Notes: generated by a model from the letters alone, not told the origin. A DNA stretch of 64,000 nucleotides from Arthrobacter hankyongi (GCF_022012395.1 NZ_JAKLTQ010000025.1:1-64000), one strand, 5' to 3'; shown: positions 9,134 to 18,000, numbered from the stretch's first letter. Numbers and translations: made by a program.

Positions 9134-10297
9134 TCAGCCCGGCCAGGTCAGCTGCAGTTCCTTGGCGGCACTTTCCTGGGTGATGACCGGGGGCTGCTCC
9201 AGCGCCAGCTGCTTCGGAACCTCCTTGTCGGTCAGGTGGTAGACGGCTGCGCGGAACGCCACATCGGCGTGCACAGGTGACCAGGGCGAAATCGCCGTGA
9301 AGGTTCCGTCGATGGCGGCCTGCACAGCCACGTCCCCGTCGACGACGGTGAAGTGCGGGATATCCGAGCGCTTGTAGTCCTTAAGTGCCTGGGCAACGCC
9401 GAAGCCGATTTCGCTGTACTGGGTAAACCAGCCGTCGATCTGCTGGCCTTGGTGCGACTGGAGGTAGTCCAGGGCCACCTTGTACCCTTGGCCGCGGCTG
9501 TAGTCGGTGGCCGCACTGTACTCGACCTTGATATCGGGGTACTTCTCCTTCAGGTGCTTGGCGAGCAGGGTCCGCCACAGGATCTGCGGCGAGGACCCGA
9601 TTGCCCCGTCCGTCTCGACAATGGTTCCCTTGCCGCCGAGTTTCTTGCCGATCGCATCCGCCATGTCGGAGGTGGCCTTGTCGTGGTCCAGATAAATCCA
9701 AGTGCTGTACTGGTCCGTGGCTACGGTCCGTTCCATCCCGACGACCACCGCGCCGGACTTGGTCAACTTTTCGATCTCCGGGGTGAGCGGTTCCACCGAG
9801 TACGGCCAGATCAGGAAGGCGTCGGCCTTTTGGGCGGCGCAGGATTCCAGGTCCGCAACCTGCTTGAGTGGATCATTGTTGGTGTTGTAGGTCAGCAGCT
9901 TGACGTTGGGGTGCTTGGCGGCCTCCATCATCACGCTTTCCTGCTGGGCAACCGCCCAGGTGGACCCGGTCAGGGCTTGGGAAAAGCAGAACGTGTATGT
10001 CTTGTTAGGGTCCCCGATGGGTCCGTCGGGCAGGGGCAGCACCTTCGTATACGGCAGTGAAATGTCGCGTCCGGTCACCGGCCCCTTGGCTGCCGCCACC
10101 GGGTCCGCGCTGAAGTGGGGAGCATCTTTAGGCGCCATCAGGAACTTGTCGATCTGTGCTGCCGCTTCGTCGGCTGCCGGGGCGCTGCCGGCTGCGGCCT
10201 GTTGCGTAGTTCCTTGTCCGCATGCAGTGGTCAGCGCGAGCAGGCCTGCGCATGCCAGCGCCAGTACGCTGCGGGGGTGACGTCGTTGTCTTCCCAT
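9134..10297 (-). CDS. ABC transporter substrate-binding lipoprotein, sugar type
   Basis: 387 aa periplasmic-binding-protein-1-like receptor, anchored outside the membrane as a lipoprotein. The signal is MGRQRRHPRS, a hydrophobic stretch and lipobox LTTAC with Cys26, followed by a low-complexity Ala/Gly linker. The mature part has the RbsB-like pattern: TYTFCFSQALTGSTWAVAQQ, then LIWPYSVEPLTPEIEKL and HFTVVDGDVAVQAAIDG. The frame opens nine codons earlier, but GGAGGAAAAG sits directly before ATG 10297. First gene of the nine-gene operon, expressed from the region shared with the divergent activator. Ligand unknown. Confidence 0.9.
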   Translation of the reverse strand: MGRQRRHPRSVLALACAGLLALTTACGQGTTQQAAAGSAPAADEAAAQIDKFLMAPKDAPHFSADPVAAAKGPVTGRDISLPYTKVLPLPDGPIGDPNKTYTFCFSQALTGSTWAVAQQESVMMEAAKHPNVKLLTYNTNNDPLKQVADLESCAAQKADAFLIWPYSVEPLTPEIEKLTKSGAVVVGMERTVATDQYSTWIYLDHDKATSDMADAIGKKLGGKGTIVETDGAIGSSPQILWRTLLAKHLKEKYPDIKVEYSAATDYSRGQGYKVALDYLQSHQGQQIDGWFTQYSEIGFGVAQALKDYKRSDIPHFTVVDGDVAVQAAIDGTFTAISPWSPVHADVAFRAAVYHLTDKEVPKQLALEQPPVITQESAAKELQLTWPG

Positions 10298-10370
10298 CTT
10301 TTCCTCCATCGAGTTCTGCCCCACGGTCGTGTGACGAACCTGAATTTAGGCTCCGGGGAAACGGGTCAAC

Positions 10371-10387
10371 TGTCGCGTTGTGCGACA
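10371..10387. promoter_or_regulatory. Candidate activator site 1 (TGTCGCG-TTG-TGCGACA)
   Basis: Near-perfect 17-base inverted repeat in the divergent region between the binding-protein gene and the AcoR-like regulator. It matches TGTCGCA-N3-TGCGACA in 13 of 14 arm positions. It lies 74 bases upstream of the binding-protein start. Two further copies are at 10452 and 12452. Confidence 0.7.
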
Positions 10388-10451
10388 ACCCCGTCCCAGT
10401 TCTGGACGAGCCGGCGTGTCGAGGGTGCAAAAGCGCCGGCGACGCGGAGAG

Positions 10452-10468
10452 TGTCCCAGATTGCGACA
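10452..10468. promoter_or_regulatory. Candidate activator site 2 (TGTCCCA-GAT-TGCGACA)
   Basis: Second 17-base copy with one arm change, 81 bases from site 1 (about eight helical turns). It sits inside a longer inverted repeat, AGAGTGTC-N9-GACACTCT at 10448-10472. Both may serve the divergent promoters of the operon and the regulator. Confidence 0.65.
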
Positions 10469-10615
10469 CTCTGAGACAGTCTTGCTCTGGGATGATTAGG
10501 TCATGCCTTTACGGCTATCGCATCCCATTGCGATTGGGGAAGAACCGCAATAAAATACGCCGCGGCGCCACCCGCAAAGATGCCAACCACAAAGAAGTGG
10601 AGGACTGAACCAACG

Positions 10616-12421
10616 ATGTCGACCTCAACGCCTTCGCGCGAACTTGTGAACCTCCGGGACCGCCTGCTGGAGACCGGCCGCTGGCCGGAACATCACACCC
10701 TCCGGAGCGAGATCGCCAATTCCTGGCGGCGCTGCCTTACCAGCGGGGTCGATCCGGAGCAGCGGAGCACCACGGCTGTCTCGGTTAGCAATCCGGATGC
10801 GATAGTCGCCCGGGCCTCCCGGGCCGTCATGAAACGGCGGTCCGACCTGCTGCAAGACACTCCAGTAGGGTTGCTGGTCGCGGACCGCAATGCGACGGTA
10901 GTAAGCCACTGGAGCGGCGACCAGCGGTTGGCCGGCATATTGCGCAGCGCCGGAAGCGATGAGGGCAACCTTTTGGACGAATCCGTGGCCGGTACGAACG
11001 GAGTGGGAACGGCCCTCGAAGAGCAGGCTATCGTCCGCATCAGCGGAGCCGAGCACTTCACGGATGCGTTCCAAAACTTTTCCTGCGTCGGAGTGCCGCT
11101 GAGGCATCCCATCACCCGGCGCATCCTCGGAGTCCTCAACATGACTTGCCGGCTCGAGCATGCCAATCCCTTGCTGCTGCCCTTTGCGCTGGAAACCGCC
11201 CACGAGATTGAAAGCCAGCTGTACCTGGACAGTTCCAAGACCGAACGGCTGCTGCTTGAGCAGTTCCTGTCCGCCCAACGGCGCAGCGACCGGCCGATCG
11301 TCGCACTGAATGACCGCCTAGTGATCACCAATCCCGCTGCGGCGCGCATCCTCGATGACGTGAACCAGGGCAACCTGTGGGAATTGGCGGCAAAAGCTAT
11401 CCACAGCCGGACCACGACCGTGGAGAATCTCCAGGTGCCCAACGGTGACGAGGTGAGTATCCGGTTTTCCGCCGCAGAGGAAGGCGGATCCGTCATCGGG
11501 GCGGTGATGGAGATACTGCCTGCCGCCAAGCGTCCCGCCCTGCACGCGGCGGTGCGGTCGCGGACTGCGCCCGAGCCGCTGGAGGGAATGGCGGGAAGCA
11601 GCCCTGCCTGGCGCCAGGTGGAGGAATCCGCCCTCCGGTTGCGTGGCAGCACCTTGCCGATGCTGCTGCGGGGTGGTCCCGGTACCGGCAAAACCGCCCT
11701 AGCGTCGGCCATGTTCGCGCAGCAGAAGGCCGACGGGAGGCTGGTTGTCCTCGACGGCCGCCTGCAGGCCATGGAGGGAGCATCCGCCTGGGTGCAGTCG
11801 GTCCGCGACGCCATGGCCTCCCCGGACACCGTGGTTGTCCTCAGCCATCTGGAGTCCCTCAAGCCCCGCGCGGCGCAGGGCGTCTCGGCGCTAATCGATG
11901 CCCAGGCCGGCGGACGCGGCCGGCTGGTCGGCACCGTTTCGGAAGAGGGGGACCTGGACGCGTCAGTACTGCGGCTGATTGAACGCCTCTCGGTTGCCAC
12001 GCTGCGCCTGCCCCCGCTGCGGGACCGTCTGGAAGACCTGCCGGAATTGCTGCAGAAGCTGTCCAGCCGGCATATTTCCAACGGGGCCCACGTGCGCTGG
12101 ACGGATGAGACGGTACAAATCCTGAGCCGGCTGATGTGGCCGGGCAATATCCGGGAATTGGACAACCTGGTCCGGCTCGTCGTCGCCAAGCACCCGGGCG
12201 GGGCGATCCGCGCCGAGCACCTGCCAGGCGAAATCCGGAGCCAGGCCTCCCGACGCCAGCTGACAATGCTCGAACGGCTCGAGTACGACGCCATCATCGC
12301 GGCGGATGAGCGCGCTAAGGGCAACAAGACCGAAGCAGCCGCCCTGCTGGGCATCTCACGTGCCACGCTGTACCGGAAAATCCGCGCCTTCGGCATCAAC
12401 ATGGGAACCTCGGCCTTCTAA
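10616..12421 (+). CDS. AcoR-like GAF/AAA+/Fis transcriptional activator
   Basis: 601 aa regulator of the sigma-54-activator superfamily. A GAF-type sensor covers about 75-205 (NGVGTALEEQ, FSCVGVPLRHP), a PAS-like segment about 225-305, a AAA+ domain with Walker A GGPGTGKT at 353-360 and WPGNIREL at 508-515, and a Fis helix-turn-helix near 551-592 (NKTEAAALLGISRATLYRKI). The GAFTGA loop that contacts sigma-54 is missing, the segment between Walker A and B is short, and Walker B (VVVLSHLE) lacks its aspartate. This fits actinobacterial AcoR/MimR-type activators working without sigma-54. ATG 10616 is preferred; GGAGG lies 12 bases upstream. It probably controls both flanking operons through the 17-base sites. 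Confidence 0.88.
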   Translation: MSTSTPSRELVNLRDRLLETGRWPEHHTLRSEIANSWRRCLTSGVDPEQRSTTAVSVSNPDAIVARASRAVMKRRSDLLQDTPVGLLVADRNATVVSHWSGDQRLAGILRSAGSDEGNLLDESVAGTNGVGTALEEQAIVRISGAEHFTDAFQNFSCVGVPLRHPITRRILGVLNMTCRLEHANPLLLPFALETAHEIESQLYLDSSKTERLLLEQFLSAQRRSDRPIVALNDRLVITNPAAARILDDVNQGNLWELAAKAIHSRTTTVENLQVPNGDEVSIRFSAAEEGGSVIGAVMEILPAAKRPALHAAVRSRTAPEPLEGMAGSSPAWRQVEESALRLRGSTLPMLLRGGPGTGKTALASAMFAQQKADGRLVVLDGRLQAMEGASAWVQSVRDAMASPDTVVVLSHLESLKPRAAQGVSALIDAQAGGRGRLVGTVSEEGDLDASVLRLIERLSVATLRLPPLRDRLEDLPELLQKLSSRHISNGAHVRWTDETVQILSRLMWPGNIRELDNLVRLVVAKHPGGAIRAEHLPGEIRSQASRRQLTMLERLEYDAIIAADERAKGNKTEAAALLGISRATLYRKIRAFGINMGTSAF

Positions 12422-12451
12422 GACGGCCAGGGGGCGAACCTGATACGCCGC

Positions 12452-12468
12452 GGTCGCAATTTGTGACA
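12452..12468. promoter_or_regulatory. Candidate activator site 3 (GGTCGCA-ATT-TGTGACA)
   Basis: Third copy of the 17-base motif, with two arm changes, 104 bases before the iron alcohol dehydrogenase start and 31 bases after the activator's stop. It links the downstream dehydrogenase operon to the same regulator as the transporter operon. Confidence 0.6.
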
Positions 12469-12571
12469 ACTTCTGGGCTCCAGGCCCATACAGACTGGCA
12501 GGACAGCACGGCATGTCCCGAAGGTCACTGCCAGCGGCATGCCGGACCCACCCCGAGCCCAGGAGTTGCAC

Positions 12572-13792
12572 ATGACCTCATCCGATCTACTTGCAGGAAT
12601 TCCGCGGCCATTCCTCGCGCCCCGCCAGGTCCTGGTGGGTGACGGTGCTGCGGCCGAAGCCGGCACGGCACTGGCCGCGTGGTCGGTGCCGGCCGGGGCC
12701 GTCGGGGTGATAGCCGACAGCGCCGTCGCCGAGTTCGGCATCGCGGAGCCCCTGCTCCAGGGTCTCGAGGCCGCGGGGTACAGGACGCATTTGTTCGCGC
12801 TCCCGGTGGGAGAGCCTACCCTCGCCGCGGCGCAGGACGCACTTGATTTCCTCAGGTCCATGGGGCCGAAGGCAGTGGTTGGAATCGGTGGTGGCAGCGC
12901 CATGGACGTAGCAAAAATCGCAGCCCTTGCCGCTACCACGGACAAGCCGGTCGCGGACTTCCTGGGGATCGACCCGGAGGCCGAACCAGGGCTTCCCCTC
13001 GTCCTGGTTCCGACCACCAGCGGCACCGGTGCCGAGGTAACCCGCATTTCGATGCTGGCGGACGAGCAGGGCCGAAAGGTCATCTGCAGCCATCCGCTGC
13101 TGGTTCCGTTGCTGGCTGTCCTGGACCCCGAACTAGTGGTCGGGCTCCCACCGGCGGTCACGGCAGCGACCGGAATGGACGCCATGGCCCACGCCGTGGA
13201 GGCGTTCCTCTCCCGAAACCGCAGCCCGCTCTCCGCGCAGGCGAGTCTGCAGGCCATCCGGCTGCTGCGCGAGTGGCTGCCGCGGGCAGTTGCCCGTGGC
13301 AGCGATATGGACGCGCGTCGCGCGACGCTCTACGGCGCCCACCAGGCGGGCTTGGCCCTGAACGCCGGAGTAATCCTCGGTCATTCCCTCGCCTACACGA
13401 TCGCCAACCGCAAGCACCTGCCGCACGGCGTCACCTGTGCCATCGCCCTGCCCTACTGTGTGGCATACAACGCCGGCAGTGAACTCCCTGGAGCCGATGA
13501 TCTGGCTTTGGCCATCACAGAGGGCCGGTCGGATAGCCTGGACGATGCTGCCGTCGAGCTCCGGCAGCTGGCCGAGCGCCTCGGGCTGCCTACGAGCCTC
13601 GCAGACATAGGGATCCCCGCGGACGAGGCCCGCGAGATGGCTCAGGAATGTATTCACCGCTACCCCCGCCCCGCCAATCCGCGTCCCTTCGCCTTGGATG
13701 CATTGACGGACCTGGTGGCGGCCATGGCGTGCGGCGAGCTTCCCGGCAGCGGATTGCCAGGTCTTCAGAAAAACGAAGGAGTGAACGCATGA
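12572..13792 (+). CDS. Iron-containing alcohol dehydrogenase
   Basis: 406 aa group III (iron-dependent) NAD(P) alcohol dehydrogenase. The nucleotide site GIGGGSAMDVAK is at 105-115 and VPTTSGTGAEVT near 147-157. Metal ligands are Asp203, His207, His271 and His285, the classical D-H-H-H set. AGGAG stands six bases before ATG 12572; the open frame runs 11 codons further up without support. It oxidises a primary or secondary alcohol, and the next gene oxidises an aldehyde, so a two-step alcohol-to-acid conversion is likely. Its stop overlaps the aldehyde dehydrogenase start (ATGA). Maleylacetate-reductase activity is a family alternative but less fitting here. Confidence 0.9.
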   Translation: MTSSDLLAGIPRPFLAPRQVLVGDGAAAEAGTALAAWSVPAGAVGVIADSAVAEFGIAEPLLQGLEAAGYRTHLFALPVGEPTLAAAQDALDFLRSMGPKAVVGIGGGSAMDVAKIAALAATTDKPVADFLGIDPEAEPGLPLVLVPTTSGTGAEVTRISMLADEQGRKVICSHPLLVPLLAVLDPELVVGLPPAVTAATGMDAMAHAVEAFLSRNRSPLSAQASLQAIRLLREWLPRAVARGSDMDARRATLYGAHQAGLALNAGVILGHSLAYTIANRKHLPHGVTCAIALPYCVAYNAGSELPGADDLALAITEGRSDSLDDAAVELRQLAERLGLPTSLADIGIPADEAREMAQECIHRYPRPANPRPFALDALTDLVAAMACGELPGSGLPGLQKNEGVNA

Positions 13793-15252
13793 GGGTCAGC
13801 ATTGAACAACTCACGGACGGCAACTGGTCCTCGGGCTTCGATGCCGGAGAGGTGGAGGACCTGAATCCGGCCGACGAGGGGGACGTTATCGGCACCATCA
13901 GCCTCGCCGGACCAGACGCCGCCCGGCACGCCCTCGATTCCGCGGCCGCCGCCTTCCACCGGTGGCGCCGGACTCCGCTCGTGGAACGGGGTGCGATCCT
14001 GGCGCGCGCGGCCGACCTGCTGCGCGACCGTGCTGAAGCGATCGCCGCCGACATTACGCGGGAGAACGGCAAGCTCCTGGTGGAGGCGCGCGTCGAAGTC
14101 GCCAAGAGCGCAGATTTCCTGGACTACTATGCAGGCGTCGGGCGTCTCTCCTATGGAGATCTGCTCGACGACGGGCGGCCTGGCACCCAGGTGTTTTCCC
14201 GCCGGGAGCCCATAGGCGTCATCGTGGCCATCGCCCCGTGGAATGATCCGATACTGACGCCGGCACGCAAGCTGTCTCCCGCCTTGATTGCCGGGAATAC
14301 CGTCGTCGCCAAACCCTCGATCCAAACACCGCTGGCGCTGCAGCATTTCGCCCGTGCCCTGCACGACGCCGGACTGCCGGCCGGGGTGCTCAACACCGTG
14401 CACACATCCAACGACACCATGGCCTCCGCGGTGCTCGCGGATCCGCGGGTTTCCGGGGTGACCGTCACCGGTTCCACCGCGACGGGCTTCGCGCTGGAGA
14501 AACTGCTGGCAGGACGCAGCGTCCGGTTCCAGGCGGAGATGGGCGGCAAGAACCCTGCCGTGGTACTGCCGGACGCTGACCTGGACCTCACTGTGCGGAC
14601 CATCGCCGCGGCGGCCTATGCCCAGGCAGGACAGCGCTGTACCGCCACCAGCCGCGTCTTGGTGCACCGCCAAGTCCAGGACGAGTTCCTGGACCGCATG
14701 GCAGAGGCCGCGGCCGCCCATCGCCCGGGGCCCGGGAACGCTGCCGGCTCCACCATGGGCCCGCTCATCAGCCGGGCCCATCAGCGCAGCGTACTCGAAC
14801 ATGTCCAGCGGGCGCAGCTCCAAGGTGCAAAGGTCCTGACCGGCGGGGAGGCACCCACGGCGGACGGAACTGGCGCCGGATGCTTCGTGGCCCCCGCCGT
14901 CGTCGCCGGAGTCACTGAGGAGATGTCACTGTGGCGGGATGAGGTTTTCGGCCCCGTACTGGCCGTCAGCACCATCGATGACCTCGACGAGGCCATCGCC
15001 AAGGCAAACGACACCGCCTATGGCCTGTCCGCGGCCATCTTCACCGGGTCCCTCGCCGCCACGCACCGTTTCATCGAGGAGGTCGATGCCGGACAGATAT
15101 CGGTGAACCTTCCGACCTCGGGCTGGGACGTCCACCATCCCTTTGGTGGATTCAAGGACTCCGGTTCGGCCTTCAAGGAGCAGGGGCTGGACGGGCTGCG
15201 CTTCTACACCCGGACGAAGACGGCCGCCATCGGGCATGGAGGGTCGTGGTGA
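13789..15252 (+). CDS. NAD(P)-dependent aldehyde dehydrogenase
   Basis: 487 aa aldehyde dehydrogenase of usual length. Asn152 (APWNDP), general base Glu250 (EMGGKNP) and nucleophile Cys284 (GQRCTA) are present. The C-terminal PFGGFKDSG motif is intact. ATG 13789 overlaps the upstream stop and has GAAGGAGTGAAC as ribosome site. The family includes semialdehyde, ketoglutarate-semialdehyde and aldonate-type enzymes, so the exact substrate is open. With the alcohol dehydrogenase before it and the LhgO-like oxidase overlapping its end, it looks like the step making a (di)carboxylic acid. Cytoplasmic. Confidence 0.9.
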   Translation: MRVSIEQLTDGNWSSGFDAGEVEDLNPADEGDVIGTISLAGPDAARHALDSAAAAFHRWRRTPLVERGAILARAADLLRDRAEAIAADITRENGKLLVEARVEVAKSADFLDYYAGVGRLSYGDLLDDGRPGTQVFSRREPIGVIVAIAPWNDPILTPARKLSPALIAGNTVVAKPSIQTPLALQHFARALHDAGLPAGVLNTVHTSNDTMASAVLADPRVSGVTVTGSTATGFALEKLLAGRSVRFQAEMGGKNPAVVLPDADLDLTVRTIAAAAYAQAGQRCTATSRVLVHRQVQDEFLDRMAEAAAAHRPGPGNAAGSTMGPLISRAHQRSVLEHVQRAQLQGAKVLTGGEAPTADGTGAGCFVAPAVVAGVTEEMSLWRDEVFGPVLAVSTIDDLDEAIAKANDTAYGLSAAIFTGSLAATHRFIEEVDAGQISVNLPTSGWDVHHPFGGFKDSGSAFKEQGLDGLRFYTRTKTAAIGHGGSW

Positions 15253-16445
15253 GCGTACTCGTCGTCGGTGCAGGGATCGTCGGGCTGGCGGTCGCCCGGC
15301 AGCTCCTGCTTGACCGGCCCGGGGAGGACGTCAAGGTGGTGGACAAGGAGGCCGTCGTTGCGGCCCACCAGACCGGGCATAACAGCGGCGTCATCCATGC
15401 GGGCATCTACTACACCCCGGGCTCCCTCAAGGCCGAGTTGTGCCGGCGGGGCCGGAGCCTGCTCACGGATTTCTGCCTCGAGCAGAAGGTGCCCGTCTCG
15501 GCCGTGGGCAAGCTCGTTGTCGCACTTAATGAGCAGGACCGGCACCGCCTGACCGAAATCCACAGGCGCGCCGAGGCGAACGGGGCCACCGAAGTAGTGA
15601 TGATGGACGATGCCGGGCTGCGGGAGATAGAACCGCATGTGGCTGGAATCGCTGCCCTGCATTCACCGGCCACTTCCATAGTGGATTTCGCGGAAGTATC
15701 CCGGGCACTGGCGGCGGACATCGTTGCCCGCGGCGGCCGGATAATCCTGGGTTCCGAAGTCACCGGCTTCCGGCAGGAGCGTGACTGCGTGGTGGCCGAA
15801 ACCACTACCGGAGAACTGAGCGCGGACAGGGCCATCGTCTGCGGGGGTCTGCAGTCCGCGAACCTCGCCGAGAAGGCCGGCTCCGACTCAGATCCGCGCA
15901 TCATCCCCTTCCGAGGCGAGTACTATCAGCTCTCCGAGGCAGCAGCTTCCAAGGTCCGGGGGCTGGTCTACCCAGTGCCGGATCCGCGCTATCCCTTCCT
16001 CGGGATCCATCTGACCCGCCGCATCGGCGGGACCGTGGACGTAGGGCCCAACGCCGTGCCGGCCCTCGCCCTGCAAGGTTACCGCCGCTGGGACATCTCC
16101 GTCCGGGACCTGCAGTCCATCCTGGGCTGGCCAGGTTTCTGGACGATGGCACGGAAGAACTGGAAGATGGGGACTACCGAAATCGTGGGTTCGCTCAGCA
16201 AACGGTACTTCGCAGCCCAGGCGCGGCGGTACCTTCCGGACCTGACAACATCGGACCTGCTCCCATGGCCCGCCGGCGTGCGTGCCCAAGCCGTCAGGCG
16301 CAACGGAGAACTGGTCGATGACTTCTGGATCACCGCCCACAACAGGATTACGCTGGTGCGCAATGCGCCGTCGCCAGCGGCCACCTCCGCCCTGGCAATC
16401 GCCGAGCACATCTGCGCCGAGGTCTATGGAAGGGCAGGCGCTTGA
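15249..16445 (+). CDS. lhgO: L-2-hydroxyglutarate oxidase family FAD protein
   Basis: 398 aa DAO-fold FAD oxidase/dehydrogenase. The N-terminus has VLVVGAGIVGLAVARQLL, then the LhgO-type HQTGHNSGVIHAGIYYTPGS motif near residue 42. A second signature, IPFRGEYYQL, lies near residue 220. LhgO oxidises L-2-hydroxyglutarate to 2-oxoglutarate with electrons passed to quinones; related 2-hydroxy acids are possible. Two GTG codons overlap the aldehyde dehydrogenase end. The second (15249) is five bases from GGAGGG and is chosen, giving a GTGA overlap. Its place after alcohol and aldehyde dehydrogenases suggests the pathway yields a 2-hydroxy acid, or that it repairs one. Confidence 0.85.
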   Translation: MSVLVVGAGIVGLAVARQLLLDRPGEDVKVVDKEAVVAAHQTGHNSGVIHAGIYYTPGSLKAELCRRGRSLLTDFCLEQKVPVSAVGKLVVALNEQDRHRLTEIHRRAEANGATEVVMMDDAGLREIEPHVAGIAALHSPATSIVDFAEVSRALAADIVARGGRIILGSEVTGFRQERDCVVAETTTGELSADRAIVCGGLQSANLAEKAGSDSDPRIIPFRGEYYQLSEAAASKVRGLVYPVPDPRYPFLGIHLTRRIGGTVDVGPNAVPALALQGYRRWDISVRDLQSILGWPGFWTMARKNWKMGTTEIVGSLSKRYFAAQARRYLPDLTTSDLLPWPAGVRAQAVRRNGELVDDFWITAHNRITLVRNAPSPAATSALAIAEHICAEVYGRAGA

Positions 16446-16879
16446 CGGCGCCGGGCCTGGTCTCCTGCGGCTACCAATCCCACACCGCCGAGTCACTGGT
16501 GGAGCGGCTGCTCGACCGCCGGGTGGGGTTGCTGGCCGACGTCCGGCTCACGCCCATGAGCCGGACGAGAGGCCTGGCGAAAAAGGCACTCGCCGCGCAC
16601 CTTTCCGGGGCCGGCATCGAATACGTCCATCTGCCCTCTTTAGGCAATCCCAAGGAGAACCGGGCAGGTTTCGCCAAGGGAGATCCGCAGGCGGAGCTGA
16701 GGTATCTGGCTCTGCTTGAACGGGAACCCGCGCTGCAGGATATGGACTGGCTGGCACGGCTGGCACGAGGATCCGTCGTTGCCGTGATGTGCTTTGAACG
16801 GCAGGAAGAACACTGCCATCGGCGCGTGCTGCTCAAAGAGATGGCTGCACGGGACGTCGTGCTGCTCCCACCGATTTGA
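16442..16879 (+). CDS. DUF488 family protein
   Basis: 145 aa small DUF488 protein. Typical pieces are the GYQSHTAESLVERLL opening, LLADVRLTPMSR near residue 30, an HLPSLGNPKENR segment, and the C-terminal VAVMCFERQEEHCHR with the conserved Cys/Glu/Cys-His cluster. The molecular function of the family is not established; a nuclease- or DNA-linked role has been proposed. It starts with TTG overlapping the LhgO stop (TTGA), so it is co-translated with the dehydrogenase operon. That coupling may be chance, since DUF488 genes occur in many contexts. Confidence 0.75.
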   Translation: MTAPGLVSCGYQSHTAESLVERLLDRRVGLLADVRLTPMSRTRGLAKKALAAHLSGAGIEYVHLPSLGNPKENRAGFAKGDPQAELRYLALLEREPALQDMDWLARLARGSVVAVMCFERQEEHCHRRVLLKEMAARDVVLLPPI

Positions 16880-17251
16880 GGTGGCCACCAGACCTGCCGC
16901 GTCCTGCGACTCTAGGCTGCATGCAGCCCTGGGTCTCAGAGTGCCGGGCCTTTGATACCGGTATTGAACTGGGAGATTGGTACGGGCTGGCCTTTTACAG
17001 AGGTGCGGCCTCGGTGGTGATTCTAGCCGTGGTGCCAAGTCGGAAACTGGCAATGCGTTCGGCCTCTAAGCTGCCCGATACCGCGAAGCCCCTTCCTTGA
17101 ACAGGTGCGGTTGTAGTGCCCGGCCCTGCTGTTCGGTGTAGGGCCGGTAGGACGGCGAATGCTCAGACTAAGACTTGACGCTATGAAGAAGAGTGAGCCG
17201 AAGGGTTGGAATTTCGGTGGCAGATGAACCGTTTGAACGGCGTAGTGTGTC
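16880..17251. other. Intergenic stretch with a hairpin
   Basis: No gene recognised in about 370 bases. An 8-bp inverted repeat, CCGGCCCT at 17120-17127 and AGGGCCGG at 17140-17147 with a 12-base loop, could end transcription of the preceding operon but has no T-run. A small palindrome ATACCGGTAT lies near 16955. Confidence 0.4.
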
Positions 17252-18000
17252 TTGGCGACTTCCGGACTTCTTGGCGTTGTGCTCGTGGCGGTCTTTATCG
17301 GGGCAATCGCCCAGCGGATTGCAGGGCTGGGCTTCGCACTGCTGATCTCCCCGTTCCTGGTGATCCTCCTTGGCGCCCACGGGGGAGCGCTGATGGCCAA
17401 CGTGTGCGGGCTCGTGTCCTCGCTGCTGATCATGTTCCGGGTCTGGCGCGACCTGGACTGGAACATGTACAGGTGGCTTGCGGTACCCGCGGTTTTTGGC
17501 AGCGTCCCGCTTCATTCGCCGCTGTCTACCTTCCATCGGCGCCTCTGGCGGTGACCGTTGGCGCGGTGGTGCTGGTGGCCCTGAGCGTGTCCTTGGTCCT
17601 GCAGCGCACCTCCGTGGTGGTGACGGGCAATTCGTCCAAGGCGCTGGCCGGCTTCGCCTCCTGAGTGACCAACGCCGTCGCCGGGGTGGGCGGACCCTCG
17701 GTCAGCGCCTACGCGCTGTTGTCCCGCTGGCCGCAGCCTCCGTTCGCTGCCACTCTCCAGCCGTTCTTTGTGACCATCGCCGTCGTGACGCTGACCGCCA
17801 AGCTTGCCCTGGACCCCGGCCAGATGCCTCCTTTCAGCGCCTTCGCCTGGATCCTGATCACCGCAATGATAGTGGCTGGCATCTACACCAGGGAGAAGCT
17901 GCAGCGGTTCATCGCCGATGCCCATACCCGGTTCGGCGTCATCGTGATCGCCTTCCTGGGAGCTGCTGCCGCGCTGGCCAAGGGCCTGGTCGATCTCTAG
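17252..18000 (+). pseudogene. TauE/SafE-type permease, frameshifted and with a stop codon
   Basis: Remnant of a sulfite/organosulfur-exporter-type (TauE/SafE) membrane protein. The first part reads IGAIAQRIAGLGFALLISP and VCGLVSSLLIMFRVWRDLDW, typical of the family's first repeat. Near 17500-17520 the frame shifts, and the protein resumes as AVVLVALSVSLVLQRTS. At 17662-17664 a TGA sits where the conserved GFASGVTNAVAGVGGP segment would have Gly, so a single substitution (GGA to TGA) explains it. The last part, with hydrophobic segments and a C-terminal ALAKGLVDL, ends at 18000. Both lesions lie in conserved sequence. All parts align in order, so decay is probably recent. Confidence 0.8.
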
